Assembly: GCA_025056515.1 (NCBI GenBank)
Contig: JANWWB010000355.1
Span: 1 to 7,918 of the forward strand
From: Anaerolineales bacterium
Lineage (GTDB): Bacteria > Chloroflexota > Anaerolineae > Anaerolineales > Villigracilaceae
Direction: 5' to 3'
DNA length: 7,918 nucleotides
Part shown: piece after piece, positions 7,619 through 7,918 of the stretch
How positions within the stretch are numbered: position 1 is the stretch's first letter
Layout of the letters: each line of letters starts with the position of its first letter
Notes under the pieces: generated by a model
The model's database searches: none
What the model was told of the DNA's origin: nothing
Seen by the model: the letters and a program-made list of their open reading frames with translations, nothing else
Translations under genes and position numbers: made by a program

Positions 7619-7918
7619 ATGCCACGCGTAGGTCACAATCCAGCCCGTTTTGTCGAGACAGTTGCCCAGCCGGCCGCCATCACGGTGACGGTGGTGAACT
7701 TTATCCCCTTCCTGGCCGGGTATTACGAGCAAAGCTTGGACGTGCTGAAAGCCGTCATCGAAAGCCTACATGCCACACGCGAGCCGGAACACCCCTACGA
7801 TGTGATGGTCTTCGATAATCACTCGTGTGTAGAAGTGCGCACTTATCTCCAACAAGCTGCCGAAGAAGGCAAAATCCAGTACCTGGTGCTCTCCGACACA
7901 AACATCGGCAAAATCGGT
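7619..7918 (+). CDS. Family 2 glycosyltransferase, N-terminal part (cut by window end)
   Basis: The frame is open from ATG 7619 to the last base, giving 100 residues. After a variable 20-residue leader comes the GT-A opening strand ITVTVVNFIPFLAGYY (21-36), a helix with LDVLKAVIESL (40-50), and VMVFDNHSC (62-70). In this family the latter carries the nucleotide-binding aspartate (D66) followed by N-x-S. LVLSDTNIGKIG (89-100) matches the usual N-x-G-x-x-x-A-x-N segment of GT2 enzymes just before it is cut. The DxD and catalytic base lie beyond the window. It probably adds one sugar of the glycan exported by Wzm/Wzt. One base separates it from the previous gene, so the two glycosyltransferases are almost certainly co-translated. 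Confidence 0.85.
   Translation, partial: MPRVGHNPARFVETVAQPAAITVTVVNFIPFLAGYYEQSLDVLKAVIESLHATREPEHPYDVMVFDNHSCVEVRTYLQQAAEEGKIQYLVLSDTNIGKIG

Noticed and set aside
7614..7631. ATG at 7614 as start of the last gene
   Set aside because: It reaches a stop after five codons. The ATG at 7619 opens the long frame with GT2 motifs.

Overview
The window is one polysaccharide-assembly locus with every gene on the + strand. It holds six complete enzyme or transporter genes, one complete putative regulator, and a partial gene at each edge. GC is moderate. The gene set (a short Gmd, a small winged-helix protein, a Wzm/Wzt ABC exporter, a plant-like GDP-mannose 3,5-epimerase and several glycosyltransferases), together with an ACCACAGAG-type intergenic repeat, fits an environmental bacterium. 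Chloroflexota (Anaerolineae-like) is my best guess. That is inference from gene content, because the window has no rRNA or other phylogenetic marker.

Layout. Positions 1-219 are the 3' end of an upstream gene, possibly the soluble tail of a membrane glycosyltransferase. Positions 220-333 form a control region with a perfect TATAAT box overlapped by a 17-bp AT-rich palindrome. From 334 to 5532 four junctions are overlapping or nearly so: gmd (334-1296), a winged-helix regulator (1286-1774), the ABC-2 permease wzm (1780-2646), the ATPase wzt with a C-terminal carbohydrate-binding-type domain (2648-3922), and a GT-B/capsule-synthesis-like protein (3919-5532). After 26 bp and a strong ribosome binding site comes a GDP-mannose 3,5-epimerase (5559-6545). 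A 169-bp gap rich in small repeats follows, then a probable GT-A-type glycosyltransferase of unrecognised family (6715-7617). One base later a family 2 glycosyltransferase (7619 onward) begins and runs off the window.

How it may work together. Gmd and the epimerase both draw on GDP-mannose. One leads to 6-deoxy sugars through GDP-4-keto-6-deoxymannose, the other to GDP-L-galactose (or GDP-L-gulose). The glycosyltransferases would build a glycan on a lipid carrier, and Wzm/Wzt would export it across the cytoplasmic membrane, with the Wzt tail selecting finished chains. The regulator lies inside the operon, and the palindrome on the promoter is a natural candidate for its site, although no sequence evidence links the two. 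The enzyme that finishes the Gmd product (a fucose synthase, rhamnose reductase or perosamine synthase) is not in the window.
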